A stretch of 64,000 nucleotides of DNA from Arcobacter sp. F2176 (GCF_004116465.1 NZ_PDJV01000002.1:229022-293021); one strand, 5' to 3'; counted from the stretch's first letter, positions 14,407-24,529 are shown. The notes: generated from the sequence alone by a model not told the origin. Numbers and translations are program-made.

Positions 14407-15606
14407 CTATTTTACTTTTTTGAGTAAAATAGCAGTTCCTAATCCTCCACCAATACAAAGAGAAGCCAATCCATATTCTGAATTTTGTTTTAGCATTTCA
14501 TGGACTAATGAAACGATAATTCTATTACCACTCGCTCCAACAGGATGACCAAGTGCAATAGCTCCTCCATTTACATTTATTTTTTCTTGTATGGTTTGGT
14601 TGGTTAGCTTGATTTTATCTTTTAAAAGTTCAAATACTCCTAAAGATTGGGCTGCAAATGCTTCATTAATTTCTATTACATCTATATCATTTATTGAAAT
14701 ATTTGTCTTATTTAAAAGTTTTTCAATAGCATAAGCAGGACTTAGTCCCATAACTGATGGATCTATTCCAACTTCTGCATAATCAACTATTTCAGCTAAA
14801 GGGGTAAGGTTGTACTCTTTTACAACTTTTTCAGAGGCCAATAATGTAAAACTTGCACCATCATTTATTCCAGATGAATTACCAGCTGTTACTGTTCCTT
14901 GTTCTTTAAATGCAGCTCTCAAATTAGTAAGTTTCTCTAAAGATGTATTTTTATTGATAAATTCATCCGTACTAAAAACTATATTTTCTTTTCTTTCTTG
15001 TACTGTGATTGGGGTTATTTCATCAATAAATTTTCCATTTTCATTGGCGATTAAGGCCTTTCTTTGAGAATTTAGTGCATATTCGTCTTGGGCTTCTCTA
15101 GTGATATTGAACTTCTCTGCAATATTCTCTGCTGTAATTCCCATATGATAATTCCCAAAGGCATCAGTTAATGCATCATTAATCATAGAATCAACCATCA
15201 AAGAATTACCCAATCCTAACCCTAATCTTGCTTTTGATGAAATTAAAAAAGGAGCTTTTGACATAGACTCTACGCCACCTGCTACAATTAGATTTTTGTT
15301 TCCTGATTTTATTTCAGATGCAGCATTCATAACAGCTTTCATTCCTGAACCACATAACATATTTAAAGAGTAAGCAACAGTAGAATTTGGGAGTCCACCA
15401 TATATTGAAGCTTGACGACCAACTCCTTGCGCATGTCCTGCTGATAATATATTTCCAACTATAACTTCATCAACTAAAGTATTATCGATATTTTTCACTA
15501 AATCTTTTATTACTTGTCCCGCTAAATGTCCAGGATCAATATTTTTCAATGATCCTAAATATTTTCCAATGGCACTTCTTTTTGCCTCTACAATATAAAC
15601 TTTCAT
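14407..15606 (-). CDS. atoB: Acetyl-CoA C-acetyltransferase (thiolase)
   Basis: 399 residues, the usual thiolase length. The nucleophilic Cys is in LNMLCGSGMKAV (near 87), and the C-terminal motifs are NEAFAAQ, GGAIALGHPVGASGNR and SLCIGGG with the second catalytic Cys and His. It cleaves acetoacetyl-CoA with CoA to two acetyl-CoA, the last step of ketone-body breakdown, feeding citrate synthase. It follows bdhA at 8 bases. Confidence 0.95.
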   Translation of the reverse strand: MKVYIVEAKRSAIGKYLGSLKNIDPGHLAGQVIKDLVKNIDNTLVDEVIVGNILSAGHAQGVGRQASIYGGLPNSTVAYSLNMLCGSGMKAVMNAASEIKSGNKNLIVAGGVESMSKAPFLISSKARLGLGLGNSLMVDSMINDALTDAFGNYHMGITAENIAEKFNITREAQDEYALNSQRKALIANENGKFIDEITPITVQERKENIVFSTDEFINKNTSLEKLTNLRAAFKEQGTVTAGNSSGINDGASFTLLASEKVVKEYNLTPLAEIVDYAEVGIDPSVMGLSPAYAIEKLLNKTNISINDIDVIEINEAFAAQSLGVFELLKDKIKLTNQTIQEKINVNGGAIALGHPVGASGNRIIVSLVHEMLKQNSEYGLASLCIGGGLGTAILLKKVK

Positions 15607-15614
15607 TTTATTCC

Positions 15615-16391
15615 TTATTGAATTGTATATCCACCATCCATAACTAAGGCTTGTCCTGTTATAGATTTTGCACTTTCACTTGCAATAAACATTGCATAAT
15701 CTGCAATTTCATCTGTAGTTAATAACTTTTTTTGAGGAACTAATGAAAAAATAACCTTTTCTAAGGCTTCTTCTTCACTAACACCTCTATTTTTTGCTAA
15801 ATCAGCAATTTGATTTCTCACAAGTGGAGTATCTACATATCCTGGGCATAAAGCATTAACTGTTATATTCTCTAGTGCACCTTCTAATGCAGCAACTTTA
15901 GTTAATCCAAGTAGTCCATGTTTAGCTGAGTTGTACCCCGCTTTACCAGCAAAACCTACAAGTCCATTTATTGAAGCCATATTTATGATTCTTCCCCATT
16001 TTTGTTTTTTCATGATAGGAAATACCTCTTTTATAGCAATAAAAGGTGCTACAAGCATAAGTTTTAGCATTAATTCATATTTTTCAGTTGGAAAATCCTC
16101 AATATTACTTACATGTTGAATACCTGCATTTGATATAAAAATATCTATTGTCTTATAGTGTTCAACTGTCATATTTATAAGATCTTTAATTTCATCTTCT
16201 TTTAAGACATTGCACTTTATTCCAAGTGCTTCATAGCCTTTTTCTCGCAAACTATTTACTGCCTCATTTAAAGCTTCTTCATTTATATCTGATAGAACTA
16301 CTTTTGCACCATTTTTTGCAAAAGTAGTTGCAATATCAAGTCCAATTCCTGAAGCTGCTCCTGTTATTATAGTAACTTTATTTTTGATCAT
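15615..16391 (-). CDS. bdhA: 3-hydroxybutyrate dehydrogenase (SDR family)
   Basis: 258 residues, a classical short-chain dehydrogenase: TGAASGIG cofactor loop (about 10-17), NAG motif (SNAGIQ), catalytic Ser (NMASINGL) and YNSAKHG Tyr-Lys. The C-terminus ends GQALVMDGGYTIQ, as in D-3-hydroxybutyrate dehydrogenases. It converts D-3-hydroxybutyrate and NAD to acetoacetate. Its position between the CoA-transferase and thiolase genes supports this reaction. Confidence 0.92.
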   Translation of the reverse strand: MIKNKVTIITGAASGIGLDIATTFAKNGAKVVLSDINEEALNEAVNSLREKGYEALGIKCNVLKEDEIKDLINMTVEHYKTIDIFISNAGIQHVSNIEDFPTEKYELMLKLMLVAPFIAIKEVFPIMKKQKWGRIINMASINGLVGFAGKAGYNSAKHGLLGLTKVAALEGALENITVNALCPGYVDTPLVRNQIADLAKNRGVSEEEALEKVIFSLVPQKKLLTTDEIADYAMFIASESAKSITGQALVMDGGYTIQ

Positions 16392-16407
16392 GAATAACCT
16401 TTAAATT

Positions 16408-17049
16408 TTATTTTATTAGATTTGATGCAATTTTGTATGATGCTGGAGTTACTTCTTTAATATCATTTAAGGTAACACCTTGCATTAATTCTATTAATAC
16501 TAATTCATTATTAATAAATTCAAAAACACCCATTTCCGTAATAATCATATCAACTACACCTTTTCCTGTTAAAGGTAAAGTACATTGTTTCAATATTTTA
16601 GGATTTCCTTTTGCAGTATGAAGCATAGAAATAATAACTTTTTTTGAACCATTAACTAAGTCCATCGCTCCACCCATTCCAGGTAAAAGCTTTCCTGGTA
16701 TTTTCCAGTTAGCTAAATTACCTTCTTCATCAACTTCTAACGCTCCTAAAACTGTAATATCTATATGCCCACCTCTAATTATTTCAAAAGAAGTAACAGA
16801 ATCGAAAAAAATTCCACCATCTCTTAAAATCACATTAGATCCTCCTGCATCTACAACATTTTTATCTATATTATTTTCATTTGCTTTGTCCCAAATACCT
16901 GCAAATCCATTTTCAGAATGTAGATTTATGTGTATATCTTTAGGAATAAAATTAACAGCTTGTGTTGGAAGTCCTATTCCTAAATTAATAAAATCTCCAT
17001 TATTAAATTCTTGTGCAACTCTTTTTGCAATAATTTCTTTAGCTTCCAT
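16408..17049 (-). CDS. scoB: 3-oxoacid CoA-transferase subunit B
   Basis: 213 residues. The catalytic Glu lies in the SENGFAG motif near residue 46, and the GIGLPTQAVNFIP start is typical. With subunit A it moves CoA from a donor (succinyl-CoA in Sco-type, acetyl-CoA in Ato-type enzymes) to acetoacetate. The succinyl-CoA type is favoured by the company of bdhA and by a TCA cycle with sucCD, but residues do not prove the donor. Two bases separate it from subunit A. Confidence 0.92.
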   Translation of the reverse strand: MEAKEIIAKRVAQEFNNGDFINLGIGLPTQAVNFIPKDIHINLHSENGFAGIWDKANENNIDKNVVDAGGSNVILRDGGIFFDSVTSFEIIRGGHIDITVLGALEVDEEGNLANWKIPGKLLPGMGGAMDLVNGSKKVIISMLHTAKGNPKILKQCTLPLTGKGVVDMIITEMGVFEFINNELVLIELMQGVTLNDIKEVTPASYKIASNLIK

Positions 17050-17050
17050 A

Positions 17051-17698
17051 TTATGCCTTTATGATGTGATTTACATAAACAAATGGAGTATGAATGAAAT
17101 TTGGATCAAGGATTCCAGTTTCAACAATTTCTTCTACTTCAACAATAGTGATTTTAGCAGCTCCAGCCATAGGAACATTAAAATTTCTAGTTGAACCTTT
17201 ATAGATGAGGTTTCCTGCTTTGTCAGCTTTATGTGCAGATATGAATGCAATATCTATATGAATTGGTTTTTCTAAAATATAATCTTTTCCATCAATATGT
17301 ATAACCTCTTTTCCAATTTGCACTTCAGTGTTCAAACCAGTTTGAGTCAAAGCTCCACCAAGACCAGCTGCTGCGCATCTTATTCTTTCTGCAAGTGTAC
17401 CTTGGGGTATTAATTCAACTTCTAAAAAGCCTTCATTTACTTGTTTTTGTGTTTCTTTATTTGTACCAATATGAGAGGCTAATAATTTTGTTATTCTTTT
17501 ATCATCAATTAATTTTCCAATACCAAAATTATCCCTTGCTGTATCTGTTGCAACTAAAGTTAAATTGTTTACATTTGTTTTTAGAATCTCATCTATAATG
17601 TTATGGGCATTTCCACACCCCATAAAACCACCAATAGCAATTGTCATTCCATCATGTAAAAAATCTTTTATCTTATCAATTGTTATTTCTTTTTCCAT
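17051..17698 (-). CDS. scoA: 3-oxoacid CoA-transferase subunit A
   Basis: 215 residues with the CoA-binding glycine loop GGFMGCGNAHN (18-28) and the PQGTLAERIRCAAAGLGG segment. It forms the active enzyme with subunit B. It begins the scoA-scoB-bdhA-atoB run. A strong terminator-like hairpin lies only 18 bases upstream of the ATG, leaving no room for a separate promoter in between (see the hairpin entry). Confidence 0.92.
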   Translation of the reverse strand: MEKEITIDKIKDFLHDGMTIAIGGFMGCGNAHNIIDEILKTNVNNLTLVATDTARDNFGIGKLIDDKRITKLLASHIGTNKETQKQVNEGFLEVELIPQGTLAERIRCAAAGLGGALTQTGLNTEVQIGKEVIHIDGKDYILEKPIHIDIAFISAHKADKAGNLIYKGSTRNFNVPMAGAAKITIVEVEEIVETGILDPNFIHTPFVYVNHIIKA

Positions 17699-17716
17699 AA
17701 GATTTTCCTCTTTATA

Positions 17717-17750
17717 AAAAAGGCTTATTAAATACTTAATAAGCCTTTTT
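17717..17750. terminator. 15-bp hairpin between mmsA and scoA
   Basis: Perfect inverted repeat AAAAAGGCTTATTAA (17717-17731), loop ATAC, and its complement (17736-17750). With T-runs on both sides it is a strong intrinsic terminator on either strand. It ends the TRAP/mms transcript 8 bases after the mmsA stop, yet sits only 18 bases before scoA on the same strand, so read-through or attenuation may set scoAB expression. Confidence 0.88.
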
Positions 17751-17758
17751 ATTAGTTA

Positions 17759-19258
17759 TTATTTTGAATGATCAGCTTTAAAATCAAATGCAACATCTTC
17801 ATTTTCTTCATCTTCAAACCATTTTTCTGTAACAGTTTTTGTTTCTGTATAAAAAGTTATTGCTTGTTTCCCGTAAGCATGTAAATCACCATAGAAAGAA
17901 CCTCTCCATCCTGTAAAAGAGAAAAATGGTAAAGGGACAGGAATTGGTAAGTTAACACCTACTTGTCCTACTTGAACTTCTCTTCTAAATTTTGTTGCAC
18001 TTGCTCCACTTGAAGTGAAAATTGATGTTCCATTTCCAAACATATTATTATTTATAATATCTAGTGCTTCATTTAAATTTTTTGGTTCTAATATAGATAG
18101 TACAGGTCCAAAAATCTCTTTAGTATAAATTGACATATCTGTTGTTACTCCTGTAAAAATAGTTGGTCCAACCCAATTCCCTTCATCATATCCATCAACT
18201 TTTGCATTTCTTCCATCAAGTACTAGAGATGCTCCATCTTTAACACCTTCTTCTATGATACTTTCGATTCTATTTAGGGCAGTTTTTGTGATAATTGGTC
18301 CATAATTAGCACTTTTATCATTCCATGCTCCAGGTTTTACTTCTTTTATTTTTTGAATTAATTCAGGAATCCACTCTTTTGATTTTCCTACAAATAAAGC
18401 AACTGAAATTCCCATACATCTTTGTCCTGCTGCACCCATAGAAGATCCTACTAAGGCATTTAATACATTTTCTTTATTTGCATCAGGCATAATAACCATA
18501 TGATTTTTTGCTCCTACAAAAGCTTGTGCTCTTTTTAGGTTTGCAGTTGCTCTTGAATAAATGTATGCACCAACTTCTGGTGATCCAACAAAAGAGTATG
18601 CTCTAACTTTTGGATTATCTAATAAGTAATCAACTTGATCTTTTTGTCCATGAACAACTTGTAATAAATCTTTAGGTGCTCCAGCTTTAATGAATAGTTC
18701 TGCAAGTTTCATAGTTGTATTTGGAACCATTTCTGATGGTTTTAAAATAAATGCATTACCACTAACTATTGCCATTGGAAACATCCATAGAGGAATCATT
18801 GCTGGAAAATTAAATGGTGTAACTCCTGCACAAACACCTAATGGTTGTTTGTAAGAATATGTATTCATTTTATTTGAAACATGTTCAACAGTTTCTCCCA
18901 TCATAAGTGTTGGTGCACTACAAGCGAACTCAACAACTTCATATCCTCTTACGATATCTCCTTTTGCATCATCAAAAGTTTTTCCTTGTTCAATACTTAA
19001 TATTTCAGCTATTTCATCAATATTTTCTTTTATCAAAGTTTGGTAGTTAAACATTAATCTTGTTCTTGTCATTATGGGAGTGTCTTTCCATGACAAATAA
19101 GCTTTATGAGCTTTTTCAACTGCATCATCTATCTCATTTTTTGTACATAATGGTACTTGTACCTGTACTTCTTGTGTTAATGGAGAAACTTTATCAAAAT
19201 ATTGAGTTGTTTCACTTTCTATAAATTTATTACTTACTATAATTTCTAATTTTTTCAT
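17759..19258 (-). CDS. mmsA: Methylmalonate-semialdehyde dehydrogenase (CoA-acylating)
   Basis: 499 residues, aldehyde dehydrogenase superfamily. Catalytic Cys in [10 protein letters not shown] (about 284), FVGSPEVG cofactor region and the N-terminal [17 protein letters not shown] that is typical of MmsA, as is the [18 protein letters not shown] end region. It converts methylmalonate semialdehyde to propionyl-CoA and malonate semialdehyde to acetyl-CoA. It lies in one run with the TRAP transporter and mmsB, matching degradation of 3-hydroxyisobutyrate or a similar acid. Confidence 0.94.
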   Translation of the reverse strand: MKKLEIIVSNKFIESETTQYFDKVSPLTQEVQVQVPLCTKNEIDDAVEKAHKAYLSWKDTPIMTRTRLMFNYQTLIKENIDEIAEILSIEQGKTFDDAKGDIVRGYEVVEFACSAPTLMMGETVEHVSNKMNTYSYKQPLGVCAGVTPFNFPAMIPLWMFPMAIVSGNAFILKPSEMVPNTTMKLAELFIKAGAPKDLLQVVHGQKDQVDYLLDNPKVRAYSFVGSPEVGAYIYSRATANLKRAQAFVGAKNHMVIMPDANKENVLNALVGSSMGAAGQRCMGISVALFVGKSKEWIPELIQKIKEVKPGAWNDKSANYGPIITKTALNRIESIIEEGVKDGASLVLDGRNAKVDGYDEGNWVGPTIFTGVTTDMSIYTKEIFGPVLSILEPKNLNEALDIINNNMFGNGTSIFTSSGASATKFRREVQVGQVGVNLPIPVPLPFFSFTGWRGSFYGDLHAYGKQAITFYTETKTVTEKWFEDEENEDVAFDFKADHSK

Positions 19259-19279
19259 TTAATTTCCTTATAATTTAAT

Positions 19280-20671
19280 TTAATATGCGATTGAAGGTAA
19301 CCAAGTTACTACTTCTGGGAAGAAAAATACTATCGCTAACCCAATAAGTTGTAAGATTATAAAAGGAATTACACCTTTATATATATCTAACAACTGAATT
19401 TCTGGTGGACATACACCTTTTAAATAAAATAATGCAAACCCAACTGGTGGTGTTAAAAACGAGGTTTGCAAGGTCATTGCTACAAGTAGCACAAACCAAA
19501 CTAAGGTTGCATTATCAATTCCAAAACCATTAATTTCAATGGCAAGATGAGAGATGATTGGTGCAACTAAAGGTAAAATAATTAGTGTAATTTCAATCCA
19601 ATCTAAAACAAAACCTAAAAGAAACACTAATCCTAAAATAAATAAAATAACAATAACAGGGTTCTCAGAAATTGAGTGTAGGGCAGATATTATTACTTCA
19701 TCTCCACCTAATTCTCTTAATACTAATGAAAAGCATGTAGCTCCTACAAAAATAGCGAATATATACCCTGATGTATTCATAGTTGACATACATATTTTTT
19801 TAACTTTACTTAATGTTAAATGTCCATTTATTGCCATCAAAATTAAGGCTCCAAGTGCACCAATCCCAGAAGCTTCTGTTGTTGTTGCTAATCCAAAAAA
19901 TATTGAACCTAATACTGATAATATTAAAATAACTGGAGGAATAATATTTTTAAATAAATCCCAATATAAAACAATATCTGAGCCTTCATGTTGTTCTTCA
20001 TTATCTTGAATTAAAGGCATTTTTTTAGGTTTAATAAATCCTAATATTACTAAATACGAAATATATAATAAACCTAAAATCAATCCTGGAAATACTGCTC
20101 CCATAAAAAGATTTCCAACTGAAATACTTAATTGGTCTGCCATAATAATAAGCATAATACTTGGTGGTATTAAAATTCCAAGGGTTCCTGAACTTGCTAT
20201 AACACCCAATGCTGTTTGTTTGTCATATCCTTGCTTTAACATAATTGGTAAACTCATTACAGCTAAAAGAACAACTGATGCTCCAATTATTCCTGTTGAT
20301 GCAGCAAGTAGTACTCCTAAAAGTACAACAGTGATTGCTAATCCACCTCTCATTTTCCCAAAAAACATTTGTAAAGATTTTAAAAGTTTTTCCGCAATTC
20401 CTGATTCATCTAAAGCTAAGCCCATAAAAATAAATAAAGGCAATGCTACTAAAACCCAATTATGCATTATTTGAAATATTCTATTTGATACAAGTCCAAT
20501 CGTACTAAAATCTAATCCTGTTATTGTCCCAAAATACATATCTGAAATATATCCCACTACTACAAATAATATTCCCACTCCACCTAGAACCCAAGCAACT
20601 GGAATTCCTGTGATAAGTAGTAAGATAAATGATGCAAACATTGAAATAACTAAATAATCATTAATTTCCAT
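19280..20671 (-). CDS. dctM: TRAP transporter large permease, DctM type
   Basis: 463 residues with about 12 to 13 membrane helices. Family hallmarks include the GIPVAWVLGGVG start, SGTLGILIPPSIMLIIM and the TPPVGFALFYLKGVCP region. With DctQ it moves an organic acid inward with sodium. It overlaps dctQ by 11 bases. The substrate is probably the hydroxy or oxo acid handled by the flanking mms genes. Confidence 0.95.
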   Translation of the reverse strand: MEINDYLVISMFASFILLLITGIPVAWVLGGVGILFVVVGYISDMYFGTITGLDFSTIGLVSNRIFQIMHNWVLVALPLFIFMGLALDESGIAEKLLKSLQMFFGKMRGGLAITVVLLGVLLAASTGIIGASVVLLAVMSLPIMLKQGYDKQTALGVIASSGTLGILIPPSIMLIIMADQLSISVGNLFMGAVFPGLILGLLYISYLVILGFIKPKKMPLIQDNEEQHEGSDIVLYWDLFKNIIPPVILILSVLGSIFFGLATTTEASGIGALGALILMAINGHLTLSKVKKICMSTMNTSGYIFAIFVGATCFSLVLRELGGDEVIISALHSISENPVIVILFILGLVFLLGFVLDWIEITLIILPLVAPIISHLAIEINGFGIDNATLVWFVLLVAMTLQTSFLTPPVGFALFYLKGVCPPEIQLLDIYKGVIPFIILQLIGLAIVFFFPEVVTWLPSIAY

Positions 20672-21266
20672 TTTTTCTGCCTTTTAATAAATAGCTTGTA
20701 TGTCTAATAACTCTTGAAATACTTGCAATTAATAATAAACTAAAGCTAATTGGCATAACACTTTTAACAATCCATCTATAAGGTAATCCTGTAGGTGAAC
20801 TTGATCTTTCGTTTATTCTTAGTGCTTCTTCTGTCAGATCCACACCATATTTAATAACAATTAATATAAATGGAATCATTAATATTAAAACACCAAATAT
20901 TTCAATTTTTCTTTGTAGTCTTGGATTAAATTTCACTCTTAAAATATCAACTCTAACATGTGAGTGATTAACCATTGCATAAGATAATCCAAACATTATA
21001 ATGGTGGCATATAGATGCCACTGTAACTCTTCTAGTTGCACTAAATTTATAGAAAATAAATATCTTAAAAGTACTTGTATAACTATTATTGCAATTAAAA
21101 GAATAGACAGCCATGAAATGGCTGTCCCAACTTTAAATACAAAAGCATTTAAAATTTTACAAATTTTAGGAAACTCTTCATCTTTTGAAGTTACTTCACT
21201 ATCCCTTGTATGTGTAATATCATCATAAATTTTTAATGGTTCAACTATGTGGTCTGTTATTTTCAT
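20661..21266 (-). CDS. dctQ: TRAP transporter small permease, DctQ type
   Basis: 201 residues with four membrane helices (about 42-68, 85-105, 125-145 and 165-190). ELQWHLYATIIMFGLSYAM and HVRVDILR are signatures of the DctQ/TRAP small subunit. It forms the membrane complex with DctM. It lies 20 bases after dctP in the same operon. Confidence 0.93.
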   Translation of the reverse strand: MKITDHIVEPLKIYDDITHTRDSEVTSKDEEFPKICKILNAFVFKVGTAISWLSILLIAIIVIQVLLRYLFSINLVQLEELQWHLYATIIMFGLSYAMVNHSHVRVDILRVKFNPRLQRKIEIFGVLILMIPFILIVIKYGVDLTEEALRINERSSSPTGLPYRWIVKSVMPISFSLLLIASISRVIRHTSYLLKGRKNGN

Positions 21267-21286
21267 AGTATTCCTTTTTAAATTTT

Positions 21287-22339
21287 TTAGTTTCTAGGTA
21301 AAAATGCTAAGTCATTCCAGTATTTATAATTAGCTCTAAATTCTGATAAATCTTTCCATACGGCATCAAATTCTGGATCTTTTCTAAGGTCTACTAATGC
21401 TTCTTTCCAAGCACCTCTAAGCGCTTCTAATGTTTCTGGCGATAATTTTTTTACAATTACACCTCTTTCTTTTATATTTTTCTTAATAACAGCACCTTGT
21501 ATAGCTTCACTTTCTGCTAATGAGTCAGTTATATTTGCTTCACAAGTAGTTGATACTGCACTTTGTTGTTGTACACTCATACTATTCCATGTGTCTTTAT
21601 TAATTAATAATTCAAAAAATGTAGCTTGTTGATGCCAACCTGGGAAATAATTATATTTAGCAATTTTAGAAAATCCTAATTTTTGGTCAACTGCAGGCAT
21701 TGAAAATTCAGTTGCATCAATTACACCTTTTTCTAATCCAGAAAATAGTTCACCACCTGGAAGTAATGATACAGATGTTCCTAATTTAGTTAAAACATCT
21801 CCCCCTAAACCTGCGAATCTCATTTTTAGACCTTTAAAGTCTTCTGGGCCATTAATTTCTTTTGTAAACCAACCAGCAGTTTCTGGAGAAGATATTGAAC
21901 AAGGTAATACATGTACATTATATTTTGCAGTATCATACATTTTTTGATACAGCTTTAATCCATTTCCTTTATACATCCAAGCAATAAATTCTGGAGCTTC
22001 TGGACCAAATGGTACAGCTGAGAAAATTGCTGCCGAAGGAATTTTACCCTTCCAATAACCAGCATATGCCCAACCTGCATTTACTTTACCATCAGATACA
22101 GCATCTAAGATTTCAAATGGAGCAATAAGTTTATTTGGTTCATAAATCTTTACTTTTATTGTTGAAGAAATTGATTCTACTGTTTTCTTAAAAGAGACTA
22201 GCGGTGTTCCTAAACCAACTAAATTAGTTGTATATGCTGTTGGAACTTTAAGTAAAACTTTTTTATCTTCAGCCAAACCAGAAGTGGCACCAATGCTTAA
22301 AGTGATAACAGATGCCATCGCTAAATTCGTAATTTTCAT
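21287..22339 (-). CDS. dctP: TRAP solute-binding protein, TakP-like
   Basis: 350 residues, with a Sec signal (MKITNLAMASVITLSIG, cleavage after GLAE or nearby). The body is a DctP fold; KVNAGWAYAGYWKGK and SAVPFGPEAPEFIAWMYKG resemble TakP-type proteins, which bind 2-oxo acids. The periplasmic protein delivers substrate to DctQM. The ligand may be 2-oxoisovalerate, 3-hydroxyisobutyrate or 3-hydroxybutyrate; binding cannot be settled by reading. Confidence 0.92.
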   Translation of the reverse strand: MKITNLAMASVITLSIGATSGLAEDKKVLLKVPTAYTTNLVGLGTPLVSFKKTVESISSTIKVKIYEPNKLIAPFEILDAVSDGKVNAGWAYAGYWKGKIPSAAIFSAVPFGPEAPEFIAWMYKGNGLKLYQKMYDTAKYNVHVLPCSISSPETAGWFTKEINGPEDFKGLKMRFAGLGGDVLTKLGTSVSLLPGGELFSGLEKGVIDATEFSMPAVDQKLGFSKIAKYNYFPGWHQQATFFELLINKDTWNSMSVQQQSAVSTTCEANITDSLAESEAIQGAVIKKNIKERGVIVKKLSPETLEALRGAWKEALVDLRKDPEFDAVWKDLSEFRANYKYWNDLAFLPRN

Positions 22340-22386
22340 AGTAGTCCTTTGTTTTTTATAATTTAATTTTTATATTAATATCTTTC

Positions 22387-23274
22387 TTACTTTGTAGAAA
22401 AATAATCATAAATAGATGAAAAATCTTTGTGTCCATTACCCATATTTGAGTATTGTGCATATAAACATCTAGACAGAGATCCTAAGGGTGTAGCTGATTT
22501 ACTTTCAGAACTAGCTTGCATAGCTAAATTCATATCTTTTAACATTAAATCCAATGCAAATCCCCCTTCATAGTTATTACTTGATGGAACATTTTCTAAT
22601 ATATTAGGTGATGGATTGTAAACTTCTAAGGTCCAATTTCTTCCGCTACTATTTAACATAATTTCAGATAAAATTTTTGGATCTAAGCCATTTGCAATTC
22701 CTAATTGTAAAGTTTCTGATGTTCCCACCATCAAAATTCCTAATAACATGTTATTACAAGCTTTTGCCATTTGACCAGCACCAGATTCTCCTGCATGAAA
22801 TATATTTTTACCCATACACGATAATAAACTTTTAATTACTTCAAAGTTTTGTTTAGTTCCCCCAACCATAAAACTTAAAGTTCCAGCTTTTGCTCCACCT
22901 ACACCACCTGATACAGGTGCATCAAGGATATTAATATTTTTTTTATTTGCTTCTTGTGATAATTTTTTTGTTGTAGCTACATCAATAGTGCTACAATCAA
23001 TTACAATGCAATCTTTTGAAACTTTTTCTAATAGATTAGTTTCGCCTAAATATAATCCCTCTACATGTTTACCAGCTGGTAACATACTAATAACAAACTC
23101 TGCATCTTCAACACATTCCCCTGCAGTTTTTGCAATAGTTGCACCAAGTTTTTCTGTTCTTTTTAATGGTTCAGCAGCTAAATCAAATACTTTCAATTTA
23201 TGTCCAGATTTGATTAAATTTATAGCCATAGGTTCACCCATATTCCCTAAACCAATAAAAGCTATTTTTGACAT
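22387..23274 (-). CDS. mmsB: 3-hydroxyisobutyrate dehydrogenase
   Basis: 295 residues, beta-hydroxyacid dehydrogenase family. NAD loop GLGNMGEPMAINL (7-19), substrate motif DAPVSGGVGGAKAGTL (about 120-135) and the catalytic Lys in GAGQMAKACNNML (about 170). It oxidises 3-hydroxyisobutyrate to methylmalonate semialdehyde, the substrate of MmsA. It is first in the mmsB-dctPQM-mmsA operon, 47 bases before dctP. Confidence 0.93.
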   Translation of the reverse strand: MSKIAFIGLGNMGEPMAINLIKSGHKLKVFDLAAEPLKRTEKLGATIAKTAGECVEDAEFVISMLPAGKHVEGLYLGETNLLEKVSKDCIVIDCSTIDVATTKKLSQEANKKNINILDAPVSGGVGGAKAGTLSFMVGGTKQNFEVIKSLLSCMGKNIFHAGESGAGQMAKACNNMLLGILMVGTSETLQLGIANGLDPKILSEIMLNSSGRNWTLEVYNPSPNILENVPSSNNYEGGFALDLMLKDMNLAMQASSESKSATPLGSLSRCLYAQYSNMGNGHKDFSSIYDYFSTK

Positions 23275-23383
23275 TTATACTCCTTTAATTTATAAGTTAC
23301 ATTTGTTATAAAAATACCAGTTCTCTTTTTCCAAAATGATTATAATTGTAAAAAATGACAAAATTATGTCATTACTTTATATT

Positions 23384-24529
23384 TTATGAAAGTGCATTTC
23401 TATGAAGTTTTGTAACAAAATGCTTTAACATATGGATGAAGAATCCTTTTGCAAAGTACTTATTAAATAGTAATCCAATGGCATAATTACCACCTAGAGA
23501 TATGAGTGTACCTTTTAGTTTTGGCTTGAAAGTATCCATGATATTGTATTGAGAATTATTAATTTCTTTTTGAATATATGAAGCAACATAATGACCTGCA
23601 CTGATGGCTAATTGTGCAGTAGGGGCAAAATATTTATTATTATAAGTAACTTCTGCTACATCTCCAACTACAAATATATTATCTTCACCTTTTAGATGTA
23701 AGTAGTCATCCGTAATATATTGATTAAGTTTATTTACTTCGTAATCTTTTTGTGAATCAATTGTTATTGCTTTTATTCCACCTGTAAATATGAAATAGTC
23801 ATATTTTATTTGGGTATCATTTGCTAAATATATATTTTTTTCATCCACATCTTTTATAAAAGATCCTAAATATATTTGTATACCTAGTTCTTTTAGTCTT
23901 TTTTGGCATTCTGAAACTAATCTTTCATTCATATTTGGTAGGACTGTATTCATCCCATCAACAATAGAGATATTTATTTTAGAAATATTCTTATTTTTAA
24001 ATACTGTTGACATTTCTGCTGCAATCTCAACACCTGAAAGTCCAGCTCCACCAATAACAATATTATATTCCTCTATATCAGAAGAACTCATATTTATTTT
24101 TTCTAGGATATCTAGATACATTTTATTTACTTGAGTTGCTCTTTGGAGAGTTTTTATTCCTGTAGAATATTTTTGTATATTTGGAACTTGAATTGGAAAA
24201 TTAGTGAGAGAACCTGTAGCTATAATTAAATAATCATAATTAAAAGTCTTTTTTTCTATTGTAGTGATAGTATTAGTTTTTGAATCAAAAGAATGAATTT
24301 CTTTTTTGTAAAATGTGATATTAGAATTTAGCTTTTGTACAAAATTATTTATACTTATTGTTACCTCTGAAGTATCATATTTTGTAGCAACAAAGCCATA
24401 AGCTTCCACTTGCATGTAATGATAGTCATTTTTATCAAAGAGTAAAATCTCAATATTTTTGTTCTTTGAAAGTTCTTTTGCCGCATATAAACCCGCGTAG
24501 CTTGCCCCAATAATAATTACTTTTTTCAT
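23384..24529 (-). CDS. ndh: Type II NADH dehydrogenase-like FAD oxidoreductase
   Basis: 381 residues. FAD motif IIGASYAGLYAAKEL (6-20), NAD motif VIGGAGLSGVEIAAEM (about 160-175), VGDVAEV and the quinone-side AQLAISAGHYVASYI, all typical of NDH-2. A single Cys rules out sulfide:quinone reductase chemistry, which needs a redox Cys pair. The basic C-terminus (LKHFVTKLHRNAL) may associate with the membrane. It would pass electrons from NADH to quinone without pumping, beside the complete complex I encoded further on. Confidence 0.82.
   Translation of the reverse strand: MKKVIIIGASYAGLYAAKELSKNKNIEILLFDKNDYHYMQVEAYGFVATKYDTSEVTISINNFVQKLNSNITFYKKEIHSFDSKTNTITTIEKKTFNYDYLIIATGSLTNFPIQVPNIQKYSTGIKTLQRATQVNKMYLDILEKINMSSSDIEEYNIVIGGAGLSGVEIAAEMSTVFKNKNISKINISIVDGMNTVLPNMNERLVSECQKRLKELGIQIYLGSFIKDVDEKNIYLANDTQIKYDYFIFTGGIKAITIDSQKDYEVNKLNQYITDDYLHLKGEDNIFVVGDVAEVTYNNKYFAPTAQLAISAGHYVASYIQKEINNSQYNIMDTFKPKLKGTLISLGGNYAIGLLFNKYFAKGFFIHMLKHFVTKLHRNALS

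Noticed and set aside
23384..24529. Sulfide:quinone oxidoreductase
   Set aside because: Only one Cys is present, whereas SQR needs a redox-active Cys pair; NDH-2 motifs fit better.
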